Shown one piece after another: positions 57,257 to 64,000 of a DNA stretch of 64,000 bases. The notes under the pieces were generated by a model. The model worked only from the letters and a program-made list of their open reading frames with translations, had not been told where the DNA came from and did not search any database. A program made the translations under genes and the position numbers. Position 1 is the stretch's first letter. Each line of letters starts with the position of its first letter. The stretch covers positions 30,725-94,724 of the forward strand of contig NZ_JAFBDN010000006.1 in assembly GCF_016908275.1 (NCBI RefSeq), given 5' to 3'. This DNA comes from Periweissella beninensis (lineage in GTDB: Bacteria > Bacillota > Bacilli > Lactobacillales > Lactobacillaceae).

Positions 57257-57634
57257 ATGCAACTAAATTTTGATGATGGAATAATAAAAAGACTACAAGA
57301 ATATGTTGTCAAAAATGCTAAAATTTTATTAGACCTTGATGATGGAAGTGGGCCGTATACTAACCATGCAATTGCGTGTTCAATGGGTATTAATTATAGA
57401 ATAATTATGGTTAATAACGATGCAAATATAGATGATTATCAAGAAGAATTAAAAAGCAACTTAGGAATTGTGTATAGTAAAAAATATGCCAACTATACTT
57501 TAGCTACTAACATGAAATTAGGAATCAAACCACCATTTAACACATGGCAATTAAGTGGCACCAATATGCTTATAGATGATAGTGTCGAATTTGTTACTAA
57601 ATATTTTCAGGAGGTACCTAATAATGGAAAATAA
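57257..57634 (+). CDS. HesB-like iron-sulfur biosynthesis family protein
   Basis: A 125-residue protein related to the HesB/IscA fold as found in lactobacilli ([13 protein letters not shown], then [15 protein letters not shown]). It keeps the fold's pattern but lacks the C-x-C cysteines of true iron-sulfur carriers, so its biochemical role is unclear. The ATG at 57257 follows GGAGGA; the ATG at 57242 is part of that ribosome binding site. The end overlaps msrB by 11 bases, so the two are coupled. Confidence 0.75.
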   Translation: MQLNFDDGIIKRLQEYVVKNAKILLDLDDGSGPYTNHAIACSMGINYRIIMVNNDANIDDYQEELKSNLGIVYSKKYANYTLATNMKLGIKPPFNTWQLSGTNMLIDDSVEFVTKYFQEVPNNGK

Positions 57635-58055
57635 AAAAGAATTATTAAGCAAACTAGATAAATTAAGCTATGATGTAACACAAAATAAAGGGACCGAGGC
57701 TCCCTTCAAAAATAAATATGATAATCATTTTGAAGCCGGAATCTATGTTGATATTGTAGGTGGCCAACCTTTATTTGTTTCTACGGATAAATATGATTCA
57801 GGTTGTGGATGGCCGGCTTTTAGTAAGCCTATCACTCGGCAAAATATTAATGAACACCGTGATCGCTCGTTTGGAATGGAGAGAACAGAAGTTACTAGTA
57901 GTCAAGCAAATAGTCATTTAGGCCATGTTTTTACTGATGGGCCTATCGAGCTCGGTGGGCTAAGATACTGTATTAATTCAGCGGCATTAAAATTTATTCC
58001 AAAGGATAAAATGCAAGCAAATGGATATGGTCAATACTTAACTTTAATTAAGTGA
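57624..58055 (+). CDS. msrB: Peptide methionine-R-sulfoxide reductase
   Basis: MsrB (143 residues) repairs oxidised methionine. The catalytic cysteine is Cys116 in [21 protein letters not shown] carries Cys61 as possible resolving residue, and [17 protein letters not shown] is the family signature. The CxxC zinc pairs of other MsrB are absent. The ATG at 57624 follows AGGAGGT; the upstream codon at 57576 is inside the previous gene. msrA is not in the window. Confidence 0.94.
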   Translation: MENKKELLSKLDKLSYDVTQNKGTEAPFKNKYDNHFEAGIYVDIVGGQPLFVSTDKYDSGCGWPAFSKPITRQNINEHRDRSFGMERTEVTSSQANSHLGHVFTDGPIELGGLRYCINSAALKFIPKDKMQANGYGQYLTLIK

Positions 58056-58356
58056 ACAAGACGTGGTGAATTAGGGTAGGATTCACTTCAGTAACAAACG
58101 GTGAAATATCATTGACGATAAAAAGCCGGTCATCGTTGGTTTGTAGAAGATAGCCTGTGAGTTCAATGAAATTTTCAGAATGAAAATTACTATTTATTTG
58201 AATGATGACTGATGAATTGTGACGTAACGCATACGTAAGGGTGTTGATTATATGTTTACTATTCATTTGAGGTCGCTGCTTAGCATTTTTTTTAACAAAA
58301 AAATTGATTATTTTAGTAAAAATGTGATGGTGCGGTATCGATAAGTAATTTTGCAT
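58048..58356 (-). CDS. Small SOS-type gene, possibly YolD-like
   Basis: A 102-residue basic protein. The C-terminal half ([23 protein letters not shown], then RLFIVND) has the spacing of small YolD-like domains that accompany Y-family polymerases, but the match is weak. A GGGAGA site precedes the ATG. The promoter has a perfect LexA-type box in its spacer, which supports a DNA-damage role. The gene overlaps the 3' end of msrB by 8 bases on the other strand. Confidence 0.65.
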   Translation of the reverse strand: MQNYLSIPHHHIFTKIINFFVKKNAKQRPQMNSKHIINTLTYALRHNSSVIIQINSNFHSENFIELTGYLLQTNDDRLFIVNDISPFVTEVNPTLIHHVLFT

Positions 58357-58392
58357 AAAAATCTCCCTGTTTTAGTATTAGGTACATGAAAT

Positions 58393-58421
58393 ATTATACG
58401 AACAAACGTTCGAATAAGCAA
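58393..58421 (-). promoter_or_regulatory. SOS promoter with LexA box
   Basis: On the minus strand TTGCTT (58421-58416) and TATAAT (58398-58393) are spaced by 17 bases. CGAACAAACGTTCG (58399-58412) fills the spacer and fits the Gram-positive LexA consensus CGAACRNRYGTTYG exactly. LexA binding here would block RNA polymerase. Confidence 0.88.
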
Positions 58422-58619
58422 GCGTCTCTTTGAAAAGAATTTAAAAGAATAATTATAAAATTAAAAAATGAGCTATTCAGCGATTGAATAGTAGCGTAAT
58501 TAAGAACTGTTTATTTCTAATAAAACTCCAATTAATGTTGATTTAATAAATAAATATATCAATTGTGAGAAGAAAATGTTAAAATTAGAAGACTAATTAT
58601 GAGGGATAAGGAGATTTTT

Positions 58620-59315
58620 ATGAATAAAATTTTGGTCATTGAAGACGAAAAAAATTTGGCACATTTCGTCGAATTAGAATTACAACATGAAAATTATGAA
58701 ACAGATGTTCGTGATAATGGACGAGCAGGCCTAGAAGCTGCTTTAAATAATGATTATGATGTTATTTTACTAGATTTAATGTTGCCTGAATTGAGTGGTT
58801 TAGAAGTAGCGCGGCGGTTACGTGAAGCTAAAAATACACCAATCATTATGATGACAGCAAGAGATTCGGTGATTGACCGCGTTTCTGGTCTTGATTATGG
58901 AGCAGATGACTATGTGGTGAAACCATTTGCGATTGAAGAATTGTTAGCACGAGTACGGGCATTGTTACGACGGATTAATATTGAAACGGAAGCGCATGCA
59001 CCTCACCAATCAACGGTTAAATTTAAGGATTTAGTAATTGAAAAAGAAAATAGAATTGTACGCCGTGGTGATGAAGTGATTAACTTAACTAAGCGTGAAT
59101 ATGAATTGTTATTAACACTGATGGAAAATGTTAATGTCGTGCAAGCACGTGATGATTTATTAAAACGGGTTTGGGGTTATGAATCTGAAGTTGAAACGAA
59201 TGTTGTGGATGTATATGTTCGTTACTTACGTAATAAAATAGATGATCCAGAAAGTGCACGTTCGTATATTCAAACAATTCGCGGTACGGGTTATGTAATG
59301 CGTAGTTCAAATTAA
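58620..59315 (+). CDS. arlR: OmpR family response regulator, ArlR-like
   Basis: A 231-residue regulator. The receiver has the phosphorylated Asp52 in LLDLMLPELSG, acidic Glu8-Asp9, and Lys101 in VVKPFAIEE. The C-terminal winged helix (about 135-231) contains LTKREYELLLTLMENVN and VWGYESEVETNVVDVYVRYL. The order with the following kinase and sequence resemble ArlRS. The ATG at 58620 follows AAGGAGA; the codon at 58599 is less likely. No clear sigma-A promoter was found; 58421-58598 holds a small hairpin (CTATTCA/TGAATAG) and little else. Confidence 0.85.
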   Translation: MNKILVIEDEKNLAHFVELELQHENYETDVRDNGRAGLEAALNNDYDVILLDLMLPELSGLEVARRLREAKNTPIIMMTARDSVIDRVSGLDYGADDYVVKPFAIEELLARVRALLRRINIETEAHAPHQSTVKFKDLVIEKENRIVRRGDEVINLTKREYELLLTLMENVNVVQARDDLLKRVWGYESEVETNVVDVYVRYLRNKIDDPESARSYIQTIRGTGYVMRSSN

Positions 59316-59331
59316 TTTTTGAGTATGGGAT

Positions 59332-59363
59332 AAGGCAAGATGGACTAGGTCTTGCCTTTTTTG
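59332..59363 (+). terminator. Intrinsic terminator between regulator and kinase genes
   Basis: AAGGCAAGA (59332-59340) and TCTTGCCTT (59350-59358) pair perfectly around a 9-base loop, followed by TTTTT. It ends 8 bases before the kinase start. Confidence 0.75.
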
Positions 59364-59371
59364 GTAGATAA

Positions 59372-60838
59372 ATGGAAGAAAATAAAAAAGGGAAACAATA
59401 TCGACGATTCTCATTAAAATGGAAGTGGGCTTTAGGAACAAGTATTGGAGTTTTTGTTGTTTTTTTAATTTTTGGTTTGTTAATGTTTAGAGCATTTACA
59501 CAAAATGATTTAAACAGGCAAAAACGGGAAATAACAACTGCGCTAACGTCAGTAAGTCAAAGATTTGCTAAAATTGATGCAGAAAATTTAACATTAGGCC
59601 TGGTGGAACCTAATTTACAACCTGGAAATGATCAAGTTAAAGCAATAATTAATGATGATTTAATCGCAAATGTGGCTAGTAAAAATTTAACCCTAACAAT
59701 CTTTGACCGCAAAGGGGTTCAATTATTGACAACTAGAAATAATCAAGTTTCAATGCAAGGACGTGCTAAATTTATCGGGCAGAAGCTCCTTCGGATTAAT
59801 GGAACAACTATATTGGTTGGTAGAAAGGCAATTTATTCAGAAACTTCTGGTAAAATTATTGGTTACATTCAAGTTGTGAATAGCTTAAGTGCTTATCATG
59901 CAATGTATATAAAACTTGTTAAAATTATGTTTGTTCTCCTGTTATTATGTTTAATGGCAATTTCATTATGGGGTTACTTATTGGCGGATTGGCTATTGCG
60001 ACCAATGGAAAATATTGCAAAAACAATTGCTGAAGTTGAAAAAGATCCACAAACACGACAAAGAGTGGAAAAATTAGAGCGAAATGATGAATTAACAGAT
60101 TTGGCCTACATCTTAAATGAAATGCTTGATCGAATGCAACGTTTTATTGATCAACAGTCACGGTTTGTTGAGGATGTGTCGCATGAACTAAGGACTCCGG
60201 TGGCGATAGTGAAAGGTCATATGGAATTATTAAATCGTTGGGGGAAAGATGATCCTGAAGTATTAAATGATTCAATCAAGGCATCTTTGGATGAAATGAA
60301 GCGCATGGAAACATTAGTACAAGAAATGCTAGACTTAACACGTGCAGATCAAGTTGAAATTAATTTCAGACATGAAGAAACCGATGTTCAAGATGTAATT
60401 TATCAAGTTTATGATAATTTTAAAATGATTCATCCAGAGTTTAAATTTAGTCTAGAGGATGATATCTATAAGCAAACTTTAATTTCAATATATCGAAATC
60501 ATTTAGAACAAATTATGATTATCTTATCTGATAACGCGGTTAAATACTCAAATAACCGTAAAGAAATACATTTTTCAATGTCAGGTAATGCTAAAGAAGT
60601 CCAAATAGCTGTTCAAGACTTTGGTGAAGGAATCGAAGAAGAAGATGCGCGCCATGTTTTTGACCGATTTTACCGTGTTGATAAGGCAAGATCACGCGAA
60701 AAAGGAGGGAATGGGTTAGGATTGAGTATTGCGCAGAAATTAATTGAGGGGTATGGTGGTAAAATTACTTTGGAAAGTTCGATTGGCCATGGTTCGATTT
60801 TTAGAATAACTTTACCAATTTTAAAAAAGGATAAATAA
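59372..60838 (+). CDS. arlS: Sensor histidine kinase, ArlS-like
   Basis: A 488-residue membrane kinase with two membrane segments (about 20-42 and 180-203) bracketing an extracellular sensor domain, then a HAMP linker, the phosphorylated His271 in FVEDVSHELRTPVAIV, and the ATPase boxes (ILSDNAVKYS, DFGEGIEEED, FYRVDKARSREKGGNGLGLS). It probably phosphorylates the upstream regulator. A terminator hairpin sits just before its start and the ribosome binding site is weak (GGTAG). Confidence 0.85.
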   Translation: MEENKKGKQYRRFSLKWKWALGTSIGVFVVFLIFGLLMFRAFTQNDLNRQKREITTALTSVSQRFAKIDAENLTLGLVEPNLQPGNDQVKAIINDDLIANVASKNLTLTIFDRKGVQLLTTRNNQVSMQGRAKFIGQKLLRINGTTILVGRKAIYSETSGKIIGYIQVVNSLSAYHAMYIKLVKIMFVLLLLCLMAISLWGYLLADWLLRPMENIAKTIAEVEKDPQTRQRVEKLERNDELTDLAYILNEMLDRMQRFIDQQSRFVEDVSHELRTPVAIVKGHMELLNRWGKDDPEVLNDSIKASLDEMKRMETLVQEMLDLTRADQVEINFRHEETDVQDVIYQVYDNFKMIHPEFKFSLEDDIYKQTLISIYRNHLEQIMIILSDNAVKYSNNRKEIHFSMSGNAKEVQIAVQDFGEGIEEEDARHVFDRFYRVDKARSREKGGNGLGLSIAQKLIEGYGGKITLESSIGHGSIFRITLPILKKDK

Positions 60839-60839
60839 T

Positions 60840-61121
60840 ATGTTAAAAAGTGGTACCAAAATTCAAGTATGGGGCCGCGTACAAGGTGTTGGTTTTAGGT
60901 GGGCGACTAAAAAATTAGCTGATAAAATTGGTGTGTTTGGATATGTTACCAATTTGCCTGATGGTTCGGTTAGTATAATTGCACTGGGGGATGCAAAGCA
61001 AATTGGTAGATTAATAAATGGCCTTAAAGAAAATGTAGCTAAGCCATTGGCCCGGGTGCAAAAAATAGAAGTAACCGAATGTATCTGTGAGCAAAAAATG
61101 ACAAAATTCGTGATTATATAA
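60840..61121 (+). CDS. acyP: Acylphosphatase
   Basis: A 93-residue enzyme hydrolysing carboxyl phosphates. GRVQGVGFRWATKK holds the phosphate-binding Arg20, and GYVTNLPDGSVSI the catalytic Asn38. It starts 1 base after the kinase stop, so translation is coupled to the two-component genes, though a functional link is not known. Confidence 0.93.
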   Translation: MLKSGTKIQVWGRVQGVGFRWATKKLADKIGVFGYVTNLPDGSVSIIALGDAKQIGRLINGLKENVAKPLARVQKIEVTECICEQKMTKFVII

Positions 61122-61200
61122 AAAGTTTAGTTAAAACTAATACGTTTAGAAAAAATATGGCTAAGGATTAGGTCTTAATTTATTCACTTTTTTTTAGCTA

Positions 61201-61243
61201 AAAAATCCAACTAAAAATGATTATCATTTTTAGTTGGATTTTT
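61201..61243. terminator. Bidirectional terminator after acyP
   Basis: AAAAATCCAACTAAAAATGA and its complement pair over 20 bp around a 3-base loop, flanked by T runs on both strands. It separates the converging acyP and dedA genes. The flanking bases 61122-61200 and 61244-61334 show nothing recognisable. Confidence 0.85.
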
Positions 61244-61334
61244 CATTTAATTATGAGCCTGGCATAATAATTTTATGGTGCAATTGCTTAGTTGTGGGTA
61301 ATGATTGTTTGATCTAAAATAGACATTGTATTCT

Positions 61335-61973
61335 TTATTTTTGTAATTTTGATTTGATAGTACTAATTATTATTGGCAATAATGTTACACCAATGATACC
61401 TAATAGTACACCCGAAAAGTGAGCTTTAATAAAGGGGATATTACCAAAGAAATACCCTGCTCCCGTGGCAATTAATGTCCAAGATGTAGCGCCTATAACA
61501 GAGTATTTTATAAAACGATGATATGTTAACCCTGATGTAGCTGCGACAAATGGTGCAAAAGTTCTGATAATTGGCATATAACGCGCTAAGATAATAGCCA
61601 TGGCACCATGTTTATCAAAAAAAGCTTGGGCATCATCTAGAGAACTTTGTTTAATAAAACGCCCGATGTATCTATTATGAATTAATTTAGGACCAATGGA
61701 ACGCCCAATAAGGAAGTTAAGAGAATCCCCGGTTAATGCAGCGAGCCAAAATAGTAGAGCAAATAACCAAGGATCTAAGCCGTATGCTGCATTCGCACTG
61801 ATAGCACCAGCAGCAAATAAAAGAGAATCCCCAGGTAAGAAAGGCATAATAACGATTCCAGTTTCGATAAAGATGATAAAAAATAAAATGATGTAAGTCC
61901 AACTACCAAATTGGGTTACTAGTTGAACGATATGATCATCAATGTGTAGAATAAAGTCAATTAAAAAACTCAT
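61335..61973 (-). CDS. DedA family membrane protein
   Basis: A 212-residue membrane protein of the DedA/SNARE-associated family, members of which flip or transport lipids. IETGIVIMPFLPGDSLLF is the family signature, with further motifs FLIGRSIG, FFDKHGAMAIILARYMPIIRTFAPFVAAT (holding the conserved Arg and Pro) and several membrane segments. AAGGA lies 12 bases before the ATG. It appears to be monocistronic. Confidence 0.9.
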   Translation of the reverse strand: MSFLIDFILHIDDHIVQLVTQFGSWTYIILFFIIFIETGIVIMPFLPGDSLLFAAGAISANAAYGLDPWLFALLFWLAALTGDSLNFLIGRSIGPKLIHNRYIGRFIKQSSLDDAQAFFDKHGAMAIILARYMPIIRTFAPFVAATSGLTYHRFIKYSVIGATSWTLIATGAGYFFGNIPFIKAHFSGVLLGIIGVTLLPIIISTIKSKLQK

Positions 61974-62116
61974 AAATTATATATGTCCTTAAAATATTTT
62001 TTTAACAGTATTTAGTTTAACAGATTTTTTTGCTACAATTTGGTACACTTAACTATATCATAGAATTATTTAAATAATTCTAATGAATATAGATATGAAG
62101 ATCGAGGTAAAAAAAT

Positions 62117-62704
62117 ATGGATTTTCCGCAATTACAACCAGCTCAACAAGTAGGGCCAAAGGCTACTTTTCACACTAATCATGGTGATATTGAAGTTTTA
62201 TTATTTCCAACTCAAGCACCAAAAGCTGTAGAAAATTTTATCACTCATGCTAGAGATGGTTATTTTGATGGAGTGATCTTTCATCGTGTAATTCGTGATT
62301 TTATGATTCAAGGTGGTGATCCTCAAGGAACTGGGTTTGGAGGTGAGTCTATTTGGGGTAAAACGTTTGAAGATGAATTTTCAGATGATTTGTTTAACTT
62401 AAATGGTTCATTATCGATGGCAAATGGTGGTCCAATGACAAACGGATCACAATTCTTTATTGTTCAAGCAAGTCAATTACCAGATGGATTTGCGTCACAA
62501 ATGCAAGCAGCTGGTTATCCACAGGAAATTATTGATGCATATCAAACTAAGGGGGGGACACCTTGGCTAGACCATCGGCATACTGTATTCGGACATGTTA
62601 TTGCCGGAATGGAAAAAGTAAACGAAATTGCTGAAGTGGCGACTGATGCTTCGGATAAACCACTTAAAGATGTTGTGATTAATAATATAACGATTATTGA
62701 TTAA
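62117..62704 (+). CDS. ppiB: Cyclophilin-type peptidyl-prolyl isomerase
   Basis: A 195-residue cytoplasmic cyclophilin. Active-site features are FHRVIRDFMIQGGDPQGTG (with Arg), GSQFFIVQ and LDHRHTVFGHVI. The N terminus has a short extension before the barrel (PAQQVGPKATFHTNHGDIEV). A GAGGT site precedes the ATG. It has its own promoter region and a structured terminator. Confidence 0.93.
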   Translation: MDFPQLQPAQQVGPKATFHTNHGDIEVLLFPTQAPKAVENFITHARDGYFDGVIFHRVIRDFMIQGGDPQGTGFGGESIWGKTFEDEFSDDLFNLNGSLSMANGGPMTNGSQFFIVQASQLPDGFASQMQAAGYPQEIIDAYQTKGGTPWLDHRHTVFGHVIAGMEKVNEIAEVATDASDKPLKDVVINNITIID

Positions 62705-62719
62705 ATAAAATTTAAATTT

Positions 62720-62801
62720 AAAAAAGAACTAATATTATAATTTATCATTATCGGACGCTATAGATAGTGCTTAAGGTAAATTTAATGATGGTTCTTTTTT
62801 T
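62720..62801 (+). terminator. 82-base branched terminator after ppiB
   Basis: AAAAAAGAAC and GTTCTTTTTT close the structure, ATCATTA/TAATGAT pair inside, and CGCTAT/ATAGTG makes an apical hairpin. The design resembles the element at 28444. Confidence 0.65.
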
Positions 62802-62884
62802 AATTAATGTGTATACTTTTATATGTATTAAAGTTTGAAAGTTAAAAAATAATAACTAATTTATAGAAGGGAAATATGATTTGA

Positions 62885-63271
62885 ATGGTACAATATAAAA
62901 TTGGAATGCAAGTTCGTGGTAAAATAACGGGTATTCAACCATATGGTGCTTTTGTTAGTTTGGACGATAAACACCAAGGACTAATTCACATTTCAGAGTG
63001 TAAATATGGGTATGTCGGTGATATTGATAAAATTTTAACCATTGGTCAAACGGTTGATGTTCTAGTATTAGATATTGATGAGTTTACAAAAAAAATAAGT
63101 TTATCACTTAGAAGTTTGCAAACTAAGAATTCTATAAGTGCTAAGCGAATGGATGAAAGTCGAATTCACAAGCACTATTGGACAAGTCGGAATATTACAA
63201 TTGGTTTTAGCCCAATTGCTACTAGACTTGATACATGGATTGATGAAGGATTAAAAAGAACAATAAATTAA
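62885..63271 (+). CDS. S1 domain RNA-binding protein (YugI/CvfD-like)
   Basis: A 128-residue protein. The first 75 residues are a complete S1 domain (GMQVRGKITGIQPYGAFVSL, then QGLIHISE and KKISLSLRSL). The remaining 50 residues are a family-specific tail with NITIGFSPIATRLDTWIDEGL. Related general stress proteins bind ribosomes or RNA. A GAAGGGA site lies about 14 bases before the ATG, rather far. Confidence 0.85.
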   Translation: MVQYKIGMQVRGKITGIQPYGAFVSLDDKHQGLIHISECKYGYVGDIDKILTIGQTVDVLVLDIDEFTKKISLSLRSLQTKNSISAKRMDESRIHKHYWTSRNITIGFSPIATRLDTWIDEGLKRTIN

Positions 63272-63303
63272 TAAAATATATTGGCATATTTTGGAGAGAG
63301 TAT

Positions 63304-63660
63304 ATGACATTAGTTGCAGGAACAATTGTGGTTGTTAGAGAGGGAATGCCTTCTTATTTAGTAGTTAAAAATAATGAACAAGTTAATTTTTTTTCAGCAA
63401 AAATGCATAAGCATCGGAATGAGACAGCATTAGGTACAATCATTCAAGCACTTAAGCCTTATTTTGATATTGATAATTTAAGATTAGATGAATTAACTAG
63501 TGTTAAAATTCAAAAAGAGATGTGTTCATTATATGTTTTCAAGGTTGTTAATTTTAATTTGATTGAACTAGCTGATAATAATTTTAAATTTGTAGAAGCA
63601 TCTAATATCCATACCTTACTAGAAACAGTAGATATGAATGCAGCACCAAAATTATTATAA
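63304..63660 (+). CDS. Hypothetical protein before the rRNA operon
   Basis: A 118-residue soluble protein, beta-rich at the start (LVAGTIVVVREGMPSYLVV) and mixed after. I cannot name a family; the opening resembles some NUDIX-type strands but no NUDIX box is present. A GGAGAG site precedes the ATG. It follows the S1 protein gene after 32 bases, so they may be co-transcribed. Confidence 0.65.
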   Translation: MTLVAGTIVVVREGMPSYLVVKNNEQVNFFSAKMHKHRNETALGTIIQALKPYFDIDNLRLDELTSVKIQKEMCSLYVFKVVNFNLIELADNNFKFVEASNIHTLLETVDMNAAPKLL

Positions 63661-63679
63661 ATATTTGTTAAAATAGTAC

Positions 63680-63708
63680 TTGTATTATTTTCTGTGAGTT
63701 GATATGAT
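63680..63708 (+). promoter_or_regulatory. rRNA operon promoter P1
   Basis: TTGTAT (63680-63685) and TATGAT (63703-63708), spacer 17 bases. Confidence 0.6.
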
Positions 63709-63767
63709 GTATAAGTTGTTTGCAGAATGTATAGGTTGCATAGTTAATTATTTAAATAAAAAAATTA

Positions 63768-63796
63768 TTGACACAAATTAACTTTCTTGGTATGCT
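63768..63796 (+). promoter_or_regulatory. rRNA operon promoter P2
   Basis: TTGACA (63768-63773) and TATGCT (63791-63796), spacer 17 bases. The -35 is perfect and the upstream DNA is A/T-rich, as for an UP element. Confidence 0.75.
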
Positions 63797-63856
63797 ATAT
63801 AAGTTGTTTGTGAGTGATAAGTGATTGATGTTTAATTTAAATCTTTAAAAAAGATG

Positions 63857-63885
63857 TTGACTTAAATTAATGACTACTGTATAGT
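63857..63885 (+). promoter_or_regulatory. rRNA operon promoter P3
   Basis: TTGACT (63857-63862) and TATAGT (63880-63885), spacer 17 bases. It is the promoter nearest the boxA leader. Confidence 0.8.
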
Positions 63886-63891
63886 TAATAT

Positions 63892-64000
63892 CTGTTGTTA
63901 CTTAGCAACAACCAAGTAGATCTTTGAAAACTGAATAAAGTTTTGACAATCAAATGTGTAAGGGTCTTAGGATTTGTACCTAAGATATACAAATTTGCGA
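63892..64000 (+). other. rRNA operon leader with boxA
   Basis: TCTTTGAAAACT (63921-63932) is the boxA antitermination element bound by NusB-NusE. TCTTAGG and CCTAAGA (63965-63985) can form a hairpin that may belong to the processing stem of pre-16S RNA. The 16S gene itself is not in the window but should start within about 100 bases past the end. Confidence 0.8.

Overview
The window is a low-GC stretch of a Gram-positive chromosome, almost certainly from a lactic acid bacterium (Lactobacillales). A Leuconostoc/Weissella-type member of the Lactobacillaceae is my best guess. The grounds are AT-rich coding sequence, AAGGAG-type ribosome binding sites, rho-independent terminators with long stems, a T-box, PyrR attenuators, cre-like sites, a sugar locus with a GPH transporter and GH42 beta-galactosidase, and an ISL3-type insertion sequence. 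The genus is inference. Most of the window is core housekeeping sequence; no phage, CRISPR array or large island was seen.

Layout. 1-3002: ribosome-assembly/NAD cluster (yqeH end, yhbY, nadD, yqeK, rsfS, yqeM-like). 3059-3826: an exonuclease and tRNA-Leu(CAG). 3986-7197: serC-serA on the minus strand behind what looks like a leader-peptide attenuator, with a divergent histidine phosphatase. 7300-13366: beta-galactoside locus (GPH transporter, GH42 enzyme, LacI-type regulator), a second LacI-type regulator, and an orphan sugar-type promoter region. 13555-22566: mutS-mutL-ruvA-ruvB-queA-tgt-yajC. 22695-31093: dinB, nrnA, a DEAD-box helicase, efp, a yqhY-like asp23 gene, nusB, xpt, a universal stress protein, lplA and two unknown genes. 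31103-40154: the complete UMP pathway operon pyrBC-carAB-pyrFED behind two tandem PyrR-type attenuators. 40303-41509: a small ORF and an anchored secreted protein of unknown function. 41699-44485: nrdR-dnaB-dnaI. 44574-46437: two YibE/F-like membrane proteins. 46543-51080: prsA, a small coiled-coil protein, hit, ecsAB, trmB. 51104-51550: an internally deleted ISL3-type element with an 8-bp target duplication. 51809-56942: folC, murE, and thrS behind a T-box. 57257-58356: a HesB-like protein, msrB, and a small gene under a LexA box. 58620-63660: an ArlRS-like two-component system, acyP, dedA, ppiB, an S1-domain protein and one unknown gene. 63680-64000: three tandem promoters and the boxA leader of an rRNA operon whose 16S gene lies just past the right edge.

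The most interesting item is upstream of serC: a 19-codon ORF with four serine codons, followed by RNA segments that can fold either as 1:2, 3:4 and a terminator, or as 2:3 and an antiterminator. This is the architecture of ribosome-mediated attenuation, whereas in these bacteria T-boxes usually control amino-acid genes. Other leads are the trimmed-down ISL3 element beside the trmB terminator, the SOS-type promoter of the 102-residue gene, a sugar-type promoter that runs straight into a terminator, and an intrinsic terminator between a response regulator and its kinase.
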